Origin: an uncultured Bdellovibrionales bacterium
GTDB taxonomy: Bacteria > Bdellovibrionota > FAC87 > UBA2466
DNA: 43,163 bases
Direction of reading: 5' to 3'
Assembly (NCBI GenBank): GCA_937903155.1
Contig: CALCZU010000138.1
Coordinates: 1-43,163 of the forward strand
The notes beneath the pieces are model-generated. The model worked only from the letters and a program-made list of their open reading frames with translations, had not been told where the DNA came from and did no database searches. The first letter of the stretch is position 1. Each line of letters opens with the position of its first letter. Positions 39,708-43,163 of the stretch are shown here, one piece after another. A program made the position numbers and the translations under genes.

Positions 39708-40392
39708 ATTTTTCGGCAGCCGTTTGAGCGCCCATTGCCAAACCTAAGGGATCATTTGAAGGACGGCCTTTTGCGCCCAGTCTTTGTAACGTGGAAGCTG
39801 TTTGCAATTGTTGAACGTTGCGGCCGCTGTTTCCCGTTGAAGCTTCGCCGATCGCAGTGGCTGTTTGAATTTTCACGGCAGTGAGCTTTTGGTATTCTTC
39901 TTCAATTTCTTTTACCGTATTTGAACCAATCGGTTGTCTATCCGGATTTGCCGCATATTGAGCTTGGATATCGGCAGAAGATTTGTTGAGCTCTCCCATG
40001 ATCCCCTGGGTGGGATCTTGAGGAGTCATGGTTTGAATAGCTTTTGCCATGTTTTCGCTTCCCTTAGTCAGATTTTCTTGAAAACTTTTAGCGGATTCTT
40101 GAATTTGTTTATTGGATTCTTTTGCATATGAACTGATTTTCTCAGCGGCTTCTTTTCCCGCGCCACTGCCTTGGCTACCGCCACCCATTCCCATCATGCC
40201 CATGCCGCCCATCATCCCCATTCCACCCATCATTCCGCCGCCCATACCCATGCCACCATTCATTCCACCAAATCCACCGTAGTAGCCGTTAGCGCCTGGA
40301 TAACCTCCGCCCACTCCGCCGCCGAATTCAGAGAATGCGAAAGGAGAGTAGAGAAGAACCAAAATCATCGAAATGTGGAGTTTTAGTTTCAT
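39622..40392 (-). CDS. Secreted Gly/Met-rich repeat protein
   Basis: From the ATG at 40392 (12 codons inside the open frame, with an AGGAC ribosome site) the product has 256 residues. I recognise no family. It has a signal peptide (MKLKLHISMILVLLYSPFAFS), then about 50 residues made almost wholly of Gly, Met and Tyr with repeats such as GGMGMMGGMGMM, and then a helical Lys/Gln/Ser region (about 75-190, for example EKISSYAKESNKQIQESAK). A polar tail follows. It may be a surface or matrix protein; that is inference. Its 3' end overlaps trmFO tail to tail by 86 bp. Confidence 0.72.
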   Translation of the reverse strand: MKLKLHISMILVLLYSPFAFSEFGGGVGGGYPGANGYYGGFGGMNGGMGMGGGMMGGMGMMGGMGMMGMGGGSQGSGAGKEAAEKISSYAKESNKQIQESAKSFQENLTKGSENMAKAIQTMTPQDPTQGIMGELNKSSADIQAQYAANPDRQPIGSNTVKEIEEEYQKLTAVKIQTATAIGEASTGNSGRNVQQLQTASTLQRLGAKGRPSNDPLGLAMGAQTAAEKSNPAHSDGRGFAKGKAYNSAFSDSPDSM

Positions 40393-40549
40393 AAAAAAGT
40401 CCTGTGTACTTTTATAGAATGCACACACCTTGCCAAAGAATACACTGGAGCCCCATCGCTAAGTGTTTGAATGGGTTGGATTTAATTTCTGTATACAGAA
40501 CGACAATTGTGAAAATCTGTCGAACCAGTATACGACCGCGAAAATCTCC

Positions 40550-40638
40550 GTCATTGCGAGGATGCGTAGCACCCGCGGCAACCTTCCCAGTTCAGCCTCA
40601 CAAAGGTTGCCGCGGGTGCTACGCACCCTCGCAATGAC
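40550..40638. repeat. Long GTCATTGCGAG palindromic repeat (copy G)
   Basis: This 89-bp element is the most regular copy: the left arm GTCATTGCGAGGATGCGTAG and on to CCGCGGCAACCTT is complementary to the right arm almost throughout, around a loop that includes CCCAGTTCAG. Each arm also holds a smaller hairpin, so the single strand could fold as one long stem or as a branched form. Confidence 0.9.
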
Positions 40639-40669
40639 AGACTTTGAATTCTATTAACTGCACCAAATA

Positions 40670-40708
40670 AAATAGGGGTAAAAGCCACTGCGACTTTTAC
40701 CCCTATTT
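40670..40708. terminator. Perfect 15-bp hairpin downstream of repeat G
   Basis: AAATAGGGGTAAAAG (40670-40684) and CTTTTACCCCTATTT (40694-40708) are exact inverted copies around a 9-nt loop. The arms begin in A-runs and end in T-runs, so it can act as a terminator in either direction, although the T-tract is only three bases. Confidence 0.55.
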
Positions 40709-41111
40709 GCCTTCCGTTCCGCGCTTTAAGATCTAAAACTCTGCCCCGCGCCCCTAGAACCCAATACCCTGAAATGAAACGGCCTTTAATTTTTTATCAA
40801 CCCGTGTGCTTAATACAAATTGCAATCAAAAGGCCATGTTTGCCAAATTCACAAAACCCTCTGACATGCTTCACGAATTTTAATAACGTCGCAGTTTTAG
40901 ACACCTGTACACCCTCTGAACTCCCGCCGATCTTTTAGCCAACACAATCTTCACAATTCTAAATTTCAAAATAATCCCAATCCTTTAAGCCCCCCTGCCA
41001 AACACTCATCTACCCCTGTCGAACTTTTAAAACCGGGGGACGGAGGTCGAAATTCAAATCCCTATCATTTCTTCCTTTCAAAAGACCGATAAAGAAAATG
41101 GAGAAATGTCT
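40709..41111. other. Non-coding gap with C-rich, G-poor plus strand ahead of the cupredoxin-fold gene
   Basis: No credible gene is seen in these 403 bases. From 40921 to 41030 I count about 39 C and 7 G on the plus strand, with five of the G in one final run (GGGGG), a composition like Rho-utilisation sites. A small inverted pair GGCCTTT / AAAGGCC lies near 40780-40835. A GGAG ribosome site at 41100-41103 serves the ATG at 41112. Confidence 0.45.
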
Positions 41112-41957
41112 ATGAAACACTTTGGTTTGCTGAGCTCCTTGCTCGTTTGTTCTGCAATTTTACTGGCCGAAACTCCAGAGAAAATCCCATCATTATCCAA
41201 AGCCTTGAAACTGAAAAAGGAACCGCAAGCCCTCACTTCAAAAGATGAGAAAATTGCGCCGTTTCCAAACACAGCTTTTGATCCGTCATTTCTTTTGGAT
41301 GTGGATGACGATTTTTCTTTCCAAGATGCTCTAACCGATCCCAAAGCCGCGAAAGAAAAAGAAGACCATCCCGAACTTTCGACCCAAGTGACGCCCGAAG
41401 TTTTGGGAGTTCCTCAAGCCATTCCTTCAATGCTGACGGCGCTACCCGCGACGCCCTCGCAAGCACCCTCAGTGATTGAAACGCCCGTGTACGGCCCCCA
41501 ACCGCTTCCCGCTCCGACGCGTGCCCCGGCACAAGTCTCGGTCGAAACTTTAAGCCCCATGCTCGCCGGGATGAATCCTTTTGGTGCCGCCAATCAAAAA
41601 CTTCCGATTACGCCGTCGACTCCCCTTCAACCCGCGATGGGCGTTCCGGACGTAGCGATTATTCTGTCGAACAATCAGTTTTTTCCATCGCGAATTCGAA
41701 TTAAAGAAGGGAATCAAACACGTCTGATTTTTGCAACGCTCAATAAAAAATCCGCTGCGTTGATTATCGAAAAACTTCAAGTTCAGCGTTGGATTGCAAA
41801 AGAAGATCCCGCAGCCCAAGCTGAAAAGGTAAAATTCGAAGTCACTAAAGAAATTTCTGTAAATAAAACAACCGAAGTGGTGGTGACACCCGTTCGTGGA
41901 ACCTACACGTTCTATGATGCGCTCTCGGGCGCTGCCGGCGAAATCGTCGTTGAATAA
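41112..41957 (+). CDS. Secreted protein with C-terminal cupredoxin-like domain lacking copper ligands
   Basis: From the ATG at 41112 the product has 281 residues; the ATG at 41106 is only 2 nt from the GGAG site. It has a signal peptide (MKHFGLLSSLLVCSAILLA), a Pro/Ala/Thr-rich middle (about 85-175) and a C-terminal beta domain of about 100 residues. The latter, with VAIILSNNQFFPSRIRIKEG, RLIFATLNKKSAALIIEKL and RGTYTFYDALSGAAGEIVVE, has the layout of a cupredoxin. There is no His or Cys in the domain where copper would bind, so metal binding is unlikely. It is 17 bp upstream of the CpaF-like gene and probably co-transcribed, which suggests a structural or secretion role. Confidence 0.7.
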   Translation: MKHFGLLSSLLVCSAILLAETPEKIPSLSKALKLKKEPQALTSKDEKIAPFPNTAFDPSFLLDVDDDFSFQDALTDPKAAKEKEDHPELSTQVTPEVLGVPQAIPSMLTALPATPSQAPSVIETPVYGPQPLPAPTRAPAQVSVETLSPMLAGMNPFGAANQKLPITPSTPLQPAMGVPDVAIILSNNQFFPSRIRIKEGNQTRLIFATLNKKSAALIIEKLQVQRWIAKEDPAAQAEKVKFEVTKEISVNKTTEVVVTPVRGTYTFYDALSGAAGEIVVE

Positions 41958-41974
41958 TTGATAAGGGGAACTCG

Positions 41975-43084
41975 ATGTCCGTTTTTGAAGCCAGCGTACA
42001 AGCCTTTTTAAAACCGATTCTTCATTTTTTGCAGGACGACAGCGTCTCTGAAATCATGATCAACGGATTTGAAACCATCTTCATCGAACGAAAGGGTCTT
42101 GTTGAAAAAACAGACGTAAAGTTCGATGACGAAGGTGCCTTAATGGCAGCCGTTCGAAATATTTCTCAGTTTGTGGGAAGACCGATTAGCGAAGAGCATC
42201 CTTTTTTAGATGCCCGATTGCCAGATGGTTCTCGAATCCATGCGGTCGTCCCGCCCGTCGCAAAGTGCGGAACTACGGTCGCGATTCGTAAGTTTTCAAA
42301 AACAAAACTCGAGATGAAGGATCTGATCGCGAAGGGCGCACTCAACGCCGAAGCCGCCAGATTTTTAGATGTCTGCCTTTATCTTAAAAAAAATATTATC
42401 GTCTCGGGCGGAACTGGATCCGGAAAGACAACGCTCTTAAATATTTTGGCATCGCGCTGTCAACCCAATCAACGCATTCTCGTACTGGAAGATTCTTCCG
42501 AATTAAAAATTTACAACACCCACGTTTTATACATGGAAGCTCGCCCGGCCGACGAATATGGCAAGGGGCTCGTGACTTTAAAAGACCTCGTGAAATCTTC
42601 TTTAAGACTTCGTCCTGACAGAGTTATCGTGGGAGAAGTGCGCGGCGGTGAAGCGATGGATTTGATTAGCTCGATGAATACGGGTCACTCAGGCTCCATG
42701 GGAACGGTCCACTCGAATAACCCAAAAGAGTGTCTCACTCGTTTAGAAACTCTTGCCCTTATGACCGATTCTGAAGTGCCGGTGCAAGCCGTACGATCAC
42801 AAGTCGCATCTGCAATTAACGTTGTGGTGCAATTGTCTCGGATGCAAGATGGCGCCAGAAAAATTACCCACATCTCTGAATGTATGGGAATGGACAGCCA
42901 ACTCAACTACACGACTCGCGATATCTATCTTTTCGAACAACATGGTCGCGATAAAGAAGGAAAAGTCCTCGGAAATCTTTTGCCCACAGGACAAATTCCC
43001 TCTTTCATGCGAGAAATCGAAGTGAATTCACTTCCCTTCCCCAAAGAACTATTCAACAAAAAGAATTCAAACCAAGCCGCTTAG
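41975..43084 (+). CDS. CpaF/TadA-like secretion ATPase
   Basis: The 369-residue protein is a type II/IV secretion ATPase of the CpaF group: N-terminal VSEIMINGFETIFIERKG, Walker A GGTGSGKTT, Asp box LVLEDSSELKI, Walker B region RVIVGEVRGGEAMDLISSMN and the His box TGHSGSMGTVHSN. Such hexameric ATPases power assembly of Flp/Tad pili or related secretion systems at the inner membrane. An AAGGGGA ribosome site precedes the ATG. No other tad/cpa genes follow inside the window, and a palindromic repeat begins 28 bp after its stop, so the rest of the apparatus is elsewhere or this is a stand-alone paralogue. Confidence 0.9.
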   Translation: MSVFEASVQAFLKPILHFLQDDSVSEIMINGFETIFIERKGLVEKTDVKFDDEGALMAAVRNISQFVGRPISEEHPFLDARLPDGSRIHAVVPPVAKCGTTVAIRKFSKTKLEMKDLIAKGALNAEAARFLDVCLYLKKNIIVSGGTGSGKTTLLNILASRCQPNQRILVLEDSSELKIYNTHVLYMEARPADEYGKGLVTLKDLVKSSLRLRPDRVIVGEVRGGEAMDLISSMNTGHSGSMGTVHSNNPKECLTRLETLALMTDSEVPVQAVRSQVASAINVVVQLSRMQDGARKITHISECMGMDSQLNYTTRDIYLFEQHGRDKEGKVLGNLLPTGQIPSFMREIEVNSLPFPKELFNKKNSNQAA

Positions 43085-43111
43085 TACGTCGCTTGAATGA
43101 AGAACAATTCT

Positions 43112-43163
43112 GTCATTGCGAGGGTGCGCAGCACCCGCGGCAACCTTCCCAGTTCAGCACACA
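43112..43163. repeat. GTCATTGCGAG palindromic repeat, cut by the window end (copy H)
   Basis: The left arm and the start of the loop are present (GTCATTGCGAGGGTGCGCAG, then CACCCGCGGCAACCTTCCCA and GTTCAG) and match copy G closely. The right arm lies beyond the window. Confidence 0.85.

Noticed and set aside
3829..43163. CRISPR array from the recurring GTCATTGCGAG units
   Set aside because: Copies are kilobases apart, each in a different intergenic gap, with no regular spacers and no cas genes.

Overview
This window looks like chromosomal DNA of a Gram-negative bacterium with a complex envelope, most likely of the Bdellovibrionota or old deltaproteobacterial kind. That assignment is inference. 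It rests on a Myxococcus/Bdellovibrio-type MglA polarity GTPase downstream of recR, a tolQ-tolR-tolA-tolB operon, a rod-shape mreB, a GGMAEVY-type Ser/Thr kinase with PEGA-like domains, trmFO, a CpaF-type ATPase and many secreted proteins. No ribosomal RNA, phage structural genes, transposase or CRISPR array was seen.

Layout. 1-1710 (minus): FAD-linked oxidase (cut by the window edge) and an FAH-family hydrolase. 1738-6896: secreted M49 dipeptidyl-peptidase, a possibly envelope-spanning Pro/Ala/Glu-rich protein and a YgiQ radical SAM protein. 6966-11220 (plus): a tight five-gene operon of glutamine amidotransferase, AurF-like di-iron oxygenase, epoxide-hydrolase-like enzyme, M24-fold protein and SDR, which looks like an undescribed small-molecule pathway. 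11437-16269: cytochrome c, dicarboxylate/amino-acid symporter, two exopolysaccharide-type proteins (a Wzc-like protein with a worn-out ATP site and an SLBB protein) and a nitroreductase. 16416-17622: recR-mglA. 17796-18118: an asparagine tRNA gene interrupted by a 247-nt group I intron. 18222-20158: LysR regulator, small Cys-rich secreted protein and SDR. 20182-22459: an accessory island with a brnTA toxin-antitoxin pair, a nonsense-interrupted lytic transglycosylase and a secreted protein, bounded on one side by a decayed fragment of the neighbouring methyltransferase gene. 22514-28439: two Rieske oxygenases, an APC permease, an FAD oxidoreductase and a methyltransferase around a divergent promoter. 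28442-33213: a secreted protein of unknown family, an MFS exporter and the kinase. 33429-38244: mreB converging on tolQRAB. 38310-43084: trmFO, a Gly/Met-rich secreted protein, a cupredoxin-fold protein without copper ligands and a CpaF-like ATPase.

Eight intergenic gaps carry copies of one palindromic repeat family that starts GTCATTGCGAG. There are long forms of about 90 bp and short forms of 35-39 bp, and the inner stem sequences differ between copies while both arms stay complementary.

The strongest observation is the tRNA intron. Splicing after U35 and before U36 restores a canonical seven-base anticodon loop with GUU, and the intron shows the P, Q, R and S core elements, a P1 helix with the expected G-U pair at the 5' splice site and a terminal G.
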